This document shows, one piece after another, positions 43,050-53,552 of a stretch of 64,000 bases of DNA. Each line of letters begins with the position of its first letter. Positions within the stretch are counted from its first letter, which is position 1. The notes under the pieces are model-generated. The model saw nothing but the letters and a program-made list of their open reading frames with translations, made no database searches and had not been told where the DNA came from. This stretch comes from Turnera subulata. Its lineage: Eukaryota > Streptophyta > Magnoliopsida > Malpighiales > Passifloraceae. The stretch is from assembly GCA_028386065.3 (NCBI GenBank), contig JAKUCV010000313.1, positions 4,278 to 68,277 of the forward strand, in the 5' to 3' direction. The translations under genes and the position numbers were made by a program.

Positions 43050-44124
43050 CAATTTCAAAAAAAATTACAAATCCCCCCCAAAATCCTCCCCCCTACCAAT
43101 TCAAACAAAAACAAAACCACCACCTCCTCTCCAATCTCCGGCGAAATCCCCACTCCAATTCCCCAACTCCCAGATCCCAATAACCGCCACCAAACACCAC
43201 TCAATGCCTCCGGTAATCCACCTCACACTCTTTTTCACCGCCGGTAAACCAGAAAAGACACAAACAACCTCTCTTCTCCGTTTCTCTTCAAAACTGTTTT
43301 GATCTGAGAGAGAGAGAGAGTGAAGAGCGCGGTCTTTTTTGTTCTGTTTCGCGATTATTACCACTACTACAACAACCTTAAAAGAAGAAATAAAAAGTGC
43401 GTGTTAGAAAAACAAACACACACACACAAGAGGCTTTGGCTTTGGCTTTGGCTTTGGTGTGGTGTTTTTCGGTTTGGTCTGTTCTTAAGAGAGAGCTGCT
43501 TTGCTTCTTTCTCTTCTCTTCTTTCTCTTCTTCTCTCTCCCTCTCTCAATAGAGATTTTGAAATTCAATTTCGGTGTTTATTCGATGGTGTGATTTCCGT
43601 TTCGGGTCGGATCGGACGGCTCCCGCTCGTCCAATCCATCCGACGGTGGAAATTCATAGAGAGGGAATAAGGGTCGGTGTTCCGCGTCGGATGGTTTTTA
43701 ACTCTCACAAAGGTTTTGTGGACTTTGTTAGAGTACTGCGGTTTAGTGGGACTACTATCCTACAGACGAGTACACCGAGTGTTTATGCTTTTTGGTATCA
43801 CGGTTTGCCACGTGGGTGTGTTTGGTGAGGTGGCGGAATGTGTATGGCGAGAGTGAAAAAGGAGGGAATTGTTTTTTTTTATTTTATTTTGAGCGTTTAT
43901 TATGGGGGGAACAGTGAAAACAGAAAAGTGAAAAACAAGAGAAAAAGAAAAAGAAAAATTGGCGCTAAAAAGGGTATTACCGTCTTATAAGGTAAGTTTG
44001 TTGACTTGGAGGAGGAGGTGGCGGTGGTGGCAATCCAAAAGCAACATGGGCGAAGTTTAGGTTTTTACAATGATTTTAAATTTCGTGAATTTTGGGTTTT
44101 CTAAAATGTATTCGGAATTTTGTC

Positions 44125-44254
44125 CAGACATATTCGATCCAGGTCACACACCTAGTTAGGATGGGTGAGTCTCTCAATAGATTTTTTTGCATGTACGAGG
44201 ACTCAAACCCGATATTTCCTTTAAGCGGAATTAAATCACTTACTTGACTAACCC
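44125..44254 (-). repeat. tRNA-derived SINE, reverse orientation, with duplicated head
   Basis: On the minus strand it reads GTTAGTCAAGTAAGTGATTT (head), GGGTTTGAGTCCTCG (box B), GAGAGACTCACCCATCC and AGGTGTGTGACCTGGATCGA. This matches the 16015 copy. The head plus flank (22 bases, AAATCACTTACTTGACTAAC then CC on the plus strand) is present twice, at 44233-44254 and 44263-44284, separated by eight A residues. Confidence 0.6.
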
Positions 44255-45032
44255 AAAAAAAAAAATCACTTACTTGACTAACCCCACATTGGTTAATTTC
44301 ATGAATTTCTTAGCAAGCACAAAATAATGAATGATTTGAATCAATGGACGGCCAGGATCGAAGGACAGGAAATGAGCACGTGACTGTAACGAAAACGTGC
44401 AGGAAGTCTTTCACATGCTGTCTGATATGGCAACAAACAAGATCAGGCAACTTGTCAACAATTAACAAGTACTACTACTGTCTACTGTAGTAGTAGCAAA
44501 TACCGTACATATCCACATTTTTTAGAGACTGGCTAGCTACATAAACCCGCTAGGTCCGTATCTGCATGGGAAACTTTGTATATTTAGGAGGACTTATTAA
44601 ACTCTAATACTTTCTCTTTGTTTTGGTCACGTTTGGATAAGAAAAAGACTTGAACTGAGCATAGAAATCTTCCATGTCATCGACTTTGGATGCATAAACA
44701 TTCAGTTGATAATCAATCAACATCACGTCCAGGCTTCAAAATTACTAGTATCTTCCCTGTTTAAAAGGTAGCATATAGGGATTAGGGAGGGCTTGAATAG
44801 TATTTTACCTTCTCCCAGTCTCTACTGAAAAAGAGAAAGCAGGATTATTGGTTGGGCCATGCATCACCAATCACTAACGAGTATAAGCGCACAATGTTCA
44901 ACTAACAAAAACTAATTACACAAATTTTGAGGTAGGGATGGCGCCGTGTCCAATCAATAATCATTGGTTGCATTGCATATGAAATGACCTTGGTAGAGTA
45001 TAATCACATCAATATAAATATTCCCAAAATAA

Positions 45033-45040
45033 CTATAAAA
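45033..45040 (+). promoter_or_regulatory. TATA box of the truncated gene start
   Basis: CTATAAAA lies 25 bases upstream of an ATG at 45065, separated by GGTGATCACTAACACAACTA and AGAA. This is a TATA box and very short leader arrangement. Downstream the frame stops after 17 codons, where a repeat begins. Confidence 0.35.
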
Positions 45041-45064
45041 GGTGATCACTAACACAACTAAGAA

Positions 45065-45118
45065 ATGGCCACCAATAATAATAATGTGTCGAGTGATCAA
45101 ACCGATGGTTATGCCTAG
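45065..45118 (+). pseudogene. Truncated gene start (17 codons) cut by a hAT-like repeat
   Basis: The frame MATNNNNVSSDQTDGYA ends in TAG exactly where the sequence becomes CTAGGGATGGCAGTAGGCCC, a motif like the termini of common plant hAT-type non-autonomous elements. A TATA box and short leader precede it. I cannot identify the original gene, and no continuation was found after the repeat. It could be chance. Confidence 0.3.
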
Positions 45119-45236
45119 GGATGGCAGTAGGCCCGGGTCGGATAGGATAAGCCCAATACTCGAACCCTTGGTTAAATCGGGTAGGATAGTGGACTGATTA
45201 ATTATGGACCAAATAGGTTAGAGTGTTATTGTTTTA

Positions 45237-45641
45237 TGTCATTACCCTTTCAATTTAGTGGGGTGTGCAGCACCCCTGTATATATGGCCCAAGACCTACC
45301 CCTTCTTTTCCGATGTGGGATTCCGTCACATTCTCCCCCACCGAATCCGACGACGCCCTCGTCGTCGACCGGGCACCCTGCCTACTCCGTCCGATGTGGG
45401 ATTCCGTCACATTCTCCCCCACCGAATCCGACGACGCCCTCGTCGTCGACCGGGCACCCTGCCTACTCCGTCCCCACGGAGCGCTTGGCGTGACATCGGA
45501 GTTGGGTCGGGTTGGCTCCGCTACCACTTGTCACGGGGTCATTACCCTCTCCCCAAAAGGTCAACCTAGTGGGGTGTGCAGCACCCCTGTATATATGGCC
45601 CAAGACCTTCCCCTTCTTTTCCGATGTGGGATTCCGTCACA
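45237..45641 (+). repeat. Nested direct-repeat element with hairpins (possible solo TRIM/LTR-derived repeat)
   Basis: An outer segment of roughly 100 bases is present at both ends (45237-45337 and 45537-45641). It starts near GTCATTACCCT and contains GTGGGGTGTGCAGCACCCCT, TATATATGGCCCAAGACCT and GATGTGGGATTCCGTCACAT. Inside, an 81-base unit is repeated head to tail (45310-45390 and 45391-45471). Each unit carries an 8-bp perfect inverted repeat, CGACGACG-CCCT-CGTCGTCG (45348-45367, 45429-45448). The terminal-repeat layout and TATATATGG motif suggest a small LTR-type element, but no primer-binding site or polypurine tract was confirmed. Confidence 0.55.
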
Positions 45642-46532
45642 TGTATATAATTATACGCAACAAAAGGAAATAAAATCTTCTTCAGCATTTACTAATGAAT
45701 ATATCTTCCTATTTAAAGTTTCCATTTTGTCCGCACAACAATTTTTAGTGTTACTGAATAGAATGGGAAAATATACAAGATATTCCACAAACAACAGTCC
45801 ACATCAGCTCACATTTAAATCATGTAATACATGTATGTAATTTGCGCACTACACCTTACATGTGGACAGGCTGTTTTCCTTACATTCCATGCAAAATAGT
45901 ATAATTATTTCCAGTAAAAACAGGATAGGCATTCATTTTGACAAATCCATAGAGAATTAATGTAAACAAGAGAATTCAAATCGAACAAAATGCACATGGC
46001 GTCCTATAATTTACAAGTATCCAAAGGAAAAAGACCCATTCCATAGGTATTTCATGGGTATTAAATCATAATTTTAAAATCCAATCTCTCTCACTCCATC
46101 CCGGGCAATCATGTTGGAGGAATTATCAGACATCAGCAATAAGAGAAACAGCAGAAATCATACCATCTAAACTATCCAGTCACGATGTATTCTACAACGC
46201 GTGATTCGGATAATTAAACATAGAAAAGCAACAGAAGAGTCTGCAACCATGAGAAAGAGGAGCAATGTAATATCAAAACATTTGAAAACAACTATAAAGC
46301 ACTATGCTTTCTGCTAACCGGAGGAAAAAAGACTGCAAAATTTTATTTAGGCCAACAATGAAAATTTTGAAAACACATCACCACAGCTTTAAACCCAAGA
46401 AGTACAGATTCAGAACCATCTGTGTGTTCAAAGCAATAAAAATCAGAACTGAGAATGGTATATAAGGTCCTAAGCTATGGCATAACTCCATCACAGTAAC
46501 ACTCCGCAACTACCGTATCAAAACAGTTTCCA
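45642..46532. other. Intergenic region and 3' UTR of the zinc-finger gene
   Basis: AT-rich sequence without a supported exon. The right part is likely the 3' UTR of the minus-strand zinc-finger gene. Confidence 0.4.
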
Positions 46533-49500
46533 TTAATACACACCGCGCATCCTGTCACGTCCAAGACCACGATGATCATCCCGCCCTCGGTCCATATACA
46601 TATCGCGACGATAGTCTTTCGATGGCAGACCACCCCTGACAGGAGATCTACTTCTCTCTCTGATATCACGACTCCATTGGCCACGTTGAGGGGGTAGCGG
46701 CATAGGCGGTGGAGGTGGAGAAGGCAGCCGCCTTTCAAATCCTTTTCTCTCGTTTATGAAATTCTCTCTTCCATGATCTCTATGACCCCAATCCATGGGC
46801 AATGGCCTGTCAAATTTGCCCCTCCCTCTGTACTCATCATCAAGGTAATCAGTTCGATCTCTCAGAATGTCCTGACCAGAAAGCCTTCCTCCATGCCTGG
46901 GAGGTGGGGGACCACCAGCCCCAAAATCTCTAGGTCCATCTCTTGCCCAAGCTCGAGGAGGAGACCTGTATCCGTTCATGGACCTCCCAGGGGAGACATT
47001 CAATGGAGGACCAGGGAAGCGCCTAGGAGGAGCAAGTGCCGGTGGGGGGCCAGGATAGCCCCTACGAGGACTTCCTGCACGTCCATAGCGAGGCCTCTTG
47101 CAATTATTGCACAACTCTCTTCTTGCAAAGTTCAAGTTGTCACATCTGAGGAATGGTAGAAGCAGTTCAGAATTTAAGAGTTTCCATCTAAATCTATTTG
47201 TCAATATAAAAAAGAAGAAGCTTTTATCTTAAAGAACAACAAGTATGCTAGTAGTAGAAAAAGCTCCATAACCTAACAAAACGAGTATAAAGATCATGCA
47301 AGGAAAATGTGACATTTCGATGTTCTGCATAGTGCGGGAAAGGAGAACAAAACAATCCAAGCAATTTGAAGAACATTAACTTACTCGGAGCAGATCCAAT
47401 CTCCTTCTCTTGGACGCACATTTGGATTATTCCTAGCGGTGCCATCCCCTCTAAATGGCCCTGGACCAAACCCTGGACCATCAAAACCTCGACCAAGTGG
47501 TCTGCCACCACCCCTTCCTCGGGCATATGAGGGAGAAGAGTCTCGAAATCGACCACGATCCCTCCCACTGCTGAAATCACGGCCTCGAGGTGGACCCCCT
47601 GAATGATCAAAAGTAGAATTGTATCGATGTTCTGTATCCCTACGGCGAAAAGGAGAACCAGACCCTGCACGAATTCTATATCCTGGAAAAACAGCCAGTG
47701 AAGTCCAAAGGTCAACCCCCAAGAAAATATTCTGTTTTTGGTACAAAGCAGTAAGTCTAGCTGTAGCTTCAGATCCAAAAACTGGGAAGTGACCATTTCA
47801 ACAAAATTGCAAGGTATAAATCACCACTCTGGCCTCCCCTCTTAAAAGGTTGAACAAAAAGCAGAAACTAGTGCATAAGAGAGGAAGCCATCCACACGAT
47901 AAGTCTGCTCATTGCTACCACAGACTGATAGTCCACATTCTAGGGAGCAGCGAACAACTACAGTCACAATTTGCTTCAAATCACCATGCATGAGAATGAA
48001 ATAAGCCCATTTCTACAATTCAAATGCCATGTCCACCTATTATCAGCCACTACATGCCTATGATAAAATATTTAATTAATGCATAATAATTGGAAGTAAG
48101 CCCATAACTTCACACTTTGAAAGTGTAGTAACAGCACTACAACTTGTTGATATCTGAAGCCCACAGGTGATGAAAATTCTGATATATGGTAACCATAACA
48201 CAAATCCAAGGTGCATCCCAAGAACTCCAATATAACAAATCTTCAAAGGACCAGAGAACATAACAGTATCATCCCTACAAGTAACAAACCACCAAGAAAA
48301 GAAAACCAAAAAGAACAAGCCTAATCATTTGAAACTAACCAGCTACCTAAATGTCCACTTATTTCCCAAAAATTTTCAGCATGTTGTCAAGCAGGAATCC
48401 AAAAGAATAGCATTTAATACTTCCATTCCCACCAAATTCCATTATTGCAAACACACATGCGGCCTGAAACCACAAAGAACTGCCTTATCCGAAAAGATGG
48501 CGACCTGGAATTTCCCATCTCCCAGTGGATATGCTACCTCGTAACTCGAAGCCAACCAAAGAGACAGAAATTAGAGACGAGAGAGAAAACCTCATCCAAG
48601 ATCTTTAGAGAGGTGGAGCAGATTCCCGTAAGGATTTCCCAACCGTGACAAGAAATTTCGTATGCCAATATAAGTGGCACAACAGAAACTAGCAAAACAA
48701 CGTACAGACTAAACTCACTATATCTTATGCACTTGAGCTTCAAAATGAAAGCTCTGAAGAATTAGATTTTATAACTCCTGTCATAACCCAGTCAACTCAA
48801 CCCACTATAGCCATCCAACCGAAGCGAAGAGATCTCAAGAAAAGAAAATCCCATCCAAACCACTGATGCCCACAATCACAGCCCCAACCACAAATCCAAA
48901 GTGGCTATAGTTTATCAGTTTCCAGGAAAGATTGGCGTTCAACATTTATATCAACATAAAAAGAACCCCCCCACAAAAGAAAGAAGCTATACCACCAATA
49001 ACAGCACCCACAACTGAATGCCAGTCTCTACACACAATGCCTCGGACAGAGAGCCCATAGTAGCCCAAGCCTTAAAACAGACTTGCAATAGCTAACCCAA
49101 TGCTACCTGACACGATGATGTACTCGGATCTCATTTCCCTCAAACAACAGATCCAAACTCCAATTCAAGCACTTTAATTTAATAACCCAATATATACTTG
49201 AAGCTCATTTTTCCCCCATGATTCCAGACCATTACTCATAAATATACCATAACTTTAAGTTACCCTTCATATACCATAACTTTAAGTTACCATACTTGAA
49301 GCTCATTTTTCCCCCATGATTCCAGACCATTACTCATAAATATACCATAACTTTAAGTTACCCTTCATATACCCTGTTCATTTAGCATGCCCCCAGACAT
49401 TCCAAACTATAAACACACCCACAGCTTCACAACATAGTAAAGTTACCATAACTTTAAGTTACCCTTCATATACCCTGTTCATTTAGCATGCCCCCAGACA

Positions 49501-50871
49501 TTCCAAACTATAAACACACCCACAGCTTCACAACACAGTAAAGTACCAGCACCCTCAATAGATGCTATACCATTCCATAAATAGCCATAGAAGGTACCAC
49601 GTTTTCCCAAACAGTTATCAATCTTAATAAGACACAAAAAAATCCACTCAGACCGTGATCCACCCGCAGTCATACAGCCTTCCTTTGCAGGTAAGAGTCA
49701 AAGCTGTAACACACAACACGAATGTTTATTTGCAGTTTGACATTCATAAGCTGTAGTAGATCCACAAGCTTGACATGCAGGTAATAACGAGCGGGAAAAC
49801 TTAGTGAAAGGTTTCTAGTATGAGCAGAAGGCAACGAACAACATTTTCTGGGCCTATCAAATAATACTATTAAACAGAGTCACCACGAACCAAATATATA
49901 AGCATATGAACTACGGCAAAAGCCTTGTAGACTTAGGTAACAACAGGACTATCAGGAAATTAGAAACAGCTAACGAAAAGGAGACAAGTTAGGCATGCGG
50001 TCTCTAATGAAAATTTTCAAGCATACTGTACAAAATTAGAGGCACACAACAGAAAATGGCCATTCATGTTCATTTTAGAAAGAAACCAAAAGCAGCAAGC
50101 AGTGTAAAAAAAAATTAAAAGAAAATAACACTAATAGACATTCTGCTTGTGTTCCTGATTATTCCACAGAAAATTTATCTTAGCTATAAGCATCCAGCAA
50201 CGGATGGTAGGGTTCAAAGCATATGAGTAATATCATGCTTACCTCCATGTAATTCTCAATAAACCCACTGAAATAAAAGTCATCGTCATCTCAAAAAGTT
50301 CAAAGCATGCATGAAGAGGATGCATATAGCATGTCTAGATATCACACATCAACAAAAATCACAACAATCCTAACCATTACCCAATGCATCGGTTAGCTGG
50401 GGCAAAATTACTTCACAAAACGTTTCAAAAAGCAACTTTAACAAGGAAACACACAAACAACACCGACATACAAGTAGACAGTACAAAGATAATTTACGTC
50501 AACCACACAACCACAGCATCAAACAACCCTAAAATTTGGATCTAGGATTTACCAAATTCAAAACCAAATTAGACTCGATTCAATCAATCTATGAGCTAAA
50601 ACAGAGTTACAGATCCACGGAATGCATAAAAGAAACTAGGATAGATAGAGAGTGTCGAACCAGGATCATCGGAGTACCGATCGGAGCGAGAATAAGGAGG
50701 AGGATCGCGGCGAACTTCACCTGGCTCATAATCGTTGCCACCTGCCCGGCCGCCGCCTCCTCCTCCAGCATCACCGCCGCCGACGCCGTCGCTGGCGGAC
50801 GGCCGGACAACGAGGCTGCTGAGGAGCGGCTGGTGATGCGGCGTCGTTTGGTCCTTGTCTCGAGACCCCAT
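46533..50871 (-). CDS. RanBP2-type zinc-finger, RGG- and proline-rich protein
   Basis: The protein has one RanBP2-type zinc finger, a fold that commonly binds single-stranded RNA, amid arginine/glycine- and proline-rich low-complexity sequence typical of RNA-processing factors. Three exons are read: 50661-50871, 47385-47682 and 46533-47145. They sum to 1122 nt (373 aa). The N-terminus is MGSRDKDQTT, then a Gly-rich stretch. The middle has RGG-like RGRGGGRPLGRGFDGPGFGP. The finger spans the exon 2/3 junction (about residues 163-190): GDWICSE joined to CDNLNFARRELCNNCKRPR, giving W-x-C-x2-C...C-x2-C. The C-terminal half has SPRRGYPGPPP, RERSRSPVRGG and many RD/RG pairs, ending RMRGVY. Intron 1 is about 3 kb and carries duplicated blocks. 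The exact orthologue is not assigned. Confidence 0.83.
49196..49535. repeat. Overlapping tandem duplications in intron 1 of the zinc-finger gene
   Basis: Block A (about 80 bases, starting ACTTGAAGCTCATTTTTCCC) occurs at 49196-49275 and 49293-49373. Block B (91 bases, starting ACCATAACTTTAAGTTACCC) occurs at 49344-49434 and 49445-49535, nearly identical, with a 101-base period. Both share the ATAACTTTAAGTTACCCTTC core. The near identity suggests recent duplication or an assembly artefact. There are no evenly spaced short repeats, so it is not a CRISPR array. Confidence 0.8.
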
Positions 50872-51818
50872 CACTTGTTTTTTTTTTTTTTGGGTCGGTT
50901 TTTTCTCGTTAGAGTGTCGTAAATTAACAAGACAATTTCGAGGATTGTATGGATTTCTTAAATATAAGCCCCTTTGCTTTTCCGTTTTGATAACGGATAT
51001 CCGCCAGGTGAACCCTAATTCTCCTGCACGATATTTTTCGCGCCCCCGCGGAATGACGGTTAAGGACAGGGAGAGTATGTGATTTTACAATTTTCAGGAT
51101 GCCTTACTTTTTGGTTCGTCTTTGTCTTTTGTCAAAAAAAAAATTGTTTGTATTTTTGGTTCGTGGATTAAATAAAATGAAATATGTATCCAAAGAAAAT
51201 AAATAAAAAATGAGGATTTTTTTTTTGTCGAAATAAAAAATTTAGTCCAAGTGATAGGCAATTTGGTTCTGTTTAAGTTTAAGCAATGTTTCGAATTCGA
51301 GCCTTGTGTATGTAGAAAATTCTCATCGAAAAAATCACTAACCATAATTAGATACGACCCAATTCGAATCCAGATTAATAGGGGAAAAACACCGGATATC
51401 GGATAAAACCAAAAGAGATGGGATTCATTTTATATCCGTCGTGGGTACTACACATTATGAAATGTAAGATTTAATTAGTATCATGGAATTTGTAACCGAC
51501 CAAAAAAAAATGCATAGAATTGGTAAACAATGATCCTGGGCCTCCTAGAAGTCAAGGCAGTAGTGGTTGAGCCTTTTTTCCACAACCTGTAGACATGGTA
51601 GTTGGGCTTGGACCTATAAATCGGCTTAAACACAAAAATGAGCACTGCTCTCCCTTTCTTTTATTGACTAGGACTAGGACTAGGACTAGAACTAGAACTA
51701 GAACACCTCTCCATGTCGGCGTCTATAATTTTATAATATACTGCTCAGAGTGTCGATGTATTACGAATATCTGACTACAGTATTTATAGAGCAAAAAGCA
51801 GTACTAGTTGGGTTAAGT
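50872..51818. other. Spacer between zinc-finger gene and F-box gene
   Basis: Divergent promoters are expected here, for the minus-strand zinc-finger gene and the plus-strand F-box gene. A diverged SINE copy lies at 51240-51385. A GACTAGGACTAG-type hexamer repeat lies at 51667-51700. No other gene is seen. Confidence 0.4.
51240..51385 (+). repeat. Diverged tRNA-derived SINE
   Basis: The stretch matches the 16015 copy loosely: box-B-like GTTTCGAATTCGAGCC, then AACCATAATTAGATACGACC and CAATTCGAATCCAGATTAAT. The head is poorly conserved. It ends in GGGGAAAAA. Confidence 0.5.
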
Positions 51819-53552
51819 ATGGCTTTCAAAAAACAAAGGACGGAGAGCGATGTTGATTCCTGCAGGAACATTACAACACACAACAAGGATCATATTTCTC
51901 GGCTGCCTGATGCTGTCTTACATCAAATCCTATCCCTCCTTTCAACGAGAGACGTGATTGCTCTCAGTGTGTCGTGCAAGGCCTTTTCTAGCTGCTGTAG
52001 TAGATTTCCTCACTGGAATTTCTCTGATATTTCCTCATCGTTACAACAGACGACGATGTCATTACCGATCGACAGTTTATGTCCTTTGTCAACAAATCTT
52101 TGGTCCGACAATGTCGCCAAAACAAGAATCTTCCCAGGTTTCGGCTATCTGTCTCCGGCCGTCACTACTTTGGATACTACGAAAGAATCAATGAGTGGGT
52201 AGGACTAATATCCCGGCATGGTTTGAAAGAGCTCGACCCCGAGTTTCATCAACTGCATAGCCCTTATCCGTTGCCTCAATCTATCTTGTCCCATGATTCC
52301 TTGACCGTGTTGAGGTTGAGCGGGTGTCAACTTACGGGGCTGCCCTTTGGTTATGACAGTGTAACTTGGCCCTCACTCATTGAGCTTTCTCTCCGAAACA
52401 CGCATATTGATGATGCTAAGATTATCGACAACCTTAGCTTGACTTGCCCTTTGATCCAGAAACTCACTCTCGTATCATGTTCCGATGTGAATAACCTTCG
52501 CCTTTCCGGGTTCGCTCGATTAAGAGAAGTTAAGGTGATCGACACAGCTCTAGTTGACAAGGAAATCTGTATATTCAATCTACCCAGTCTTCAGTATCTG
52601 TCCTGTGGCTTCTCTAAAGTGGTAGGTGAAGAGTACAGGATCAATGATCTTGCTGGGTGTGAAGCCCTGGAGGTATTGAAGTTGAAGTATATTCGATTCA
52701 CCAATTCTATGATTGTACAACTCCTCCCTCAGCTCTCTGCCCTTAAAACTTTGGTCCTGTGGTGTTGTCCCGGATTACGCAGAGTCACCGTGAAAAACAG
52801 ATCCCTGGAGAAGTTGCATGTCGTCTCAGCTTTTGATCAGGAGCTACTTATGCTCGATGCACCAAGTTTGCGCTCCCTAAAACACACCGCTCAAAAAAAG
52901 TTGCCAGCCTTGTTTCTGTCGTCCAACATGTCAACTTTGCGTACAGTTAGCGTTAGATCATTTTCAGGGCACAAAATCGGAACGAATTGTGGCTTTCTAG
53001 AAGGAATTGCTGGATATCTGGGCAGTTCAAGTTTGTGGGCACCAAGCATCTAACGCTGCGCTTCGGTTGCAATCACTTCATACCTCAAATCAAAGCATAT
53101 ATATTTGAAAACCCCGAATCAGCTCTATACCTTCTTCCCTTGAAGACTATCGAACATGTGGAGCTGAAAGTGGAGTTAATCTCTGACCCGGCTGCGCATA
53201 TGGTAACGCTTATGAATGGGTTATTCACGACGATATGTCGTTGCTCGTGTCGGGTTGGGGTTCTAACAATGAGTTCCTTAGGGCTCTCTGCGAGCAACTT
53301 GTGCACCGGGAAGAGCAGCAGCAATGCACTTGTGATACTGGCGGCATTTCCCCTTGTTGGTGGCACAAAGCGCTGAGGCATGTCCAAGTCGAGCAATTCG
53401 GAGAGAATGGAGGTAGACAAGTACTTGATTGTGTCACCCCTTATGAAGTCATTACCAACTCTTGCGCCAAGACAGGAGATATATTTCAGGTTTCAATGGA
53501 TACTGTGACCCTCGTCAAGGATGCCGCTGATTTAGCTTACTTTACTTGGTAA
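51819..53552 (+). pseudogene. F-box/LRR (FBD-like) gene broken by three frameshifts
   Basis: Intact members are substrate-recognition subunits of SCF ubiquitin ligases. An F-box is visible in the first frame (HISRLPDAVLHQILSLLSTR then DVIALSVSCKAF). The LRR region follows in a second frame from about 52060: MSFVNKSLVRQ, ESSMSEG-opposite strand SLTVLRLSGCQLTGLPFG, WPSLIELSLRNTHIDDAKI, CPLIQKLTLVSCSDVNNL, CEALEVLKLKYIRF and LKTLVLWCCPGLRRV. A third frame from about 53015 gives FKFVGTKHLTLRFGC and HVELKVELISDP. A fourth from about 53225 gives the C-terminus MSLLVSGWGSNNEFLRALCE and ALRHVQVEQF. All three shifts have the same sense (equivalent to losing one base each) and no intron fits. Either the gene is dead or the assembly has indels. 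Confidence 0.75.

Larger units (their letters stand above)
43050..45064. other. TCX promoter/leader region and repeat-rich intergenic DNA
   Basis: The first 600 bases hold the minus-strand leader of the TCX gene, with a (GA)n tract (43305-43320) and CT-rich DNA (43500-43545) typical of plant core promoters. Plus-strand frames here (42943-43828) are shadows of this low-complexity DNA. A minus-strand SINE lies at 44125-44254. A TATA-like CTATAAAA at 45033-45040 belongs to the truncated gene start at 45065. Confidence 0.45.

Noticed and set aside
42943..43828. Plus-strand frames rich in Pro, Ser and Lys at the TCX promoter
   Set aside because: They lie over the first exon and leader of the minus-strand TCX gene and in low-complexity DNA.
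45255..45840. Open frames of 85-191 codons through the nested repeat
   Set aside because: Their length comes from GC-rich tandem units without stops. Translations are repetitive in every frame and match no family.
47248..47796. 182-codon minus-strand frame overlapping zinc-finger exon 2
   Set aside because: It is another frame of the same strand. The RGG-rich frame continues the zinc finger and has matching splice phases.
49196..49535. Possible CRISPR-like repeat array
   Set aside because: Only two copies of each block, repeats are 80-100 bases and overlap, and the genome is a plant nuclear one.
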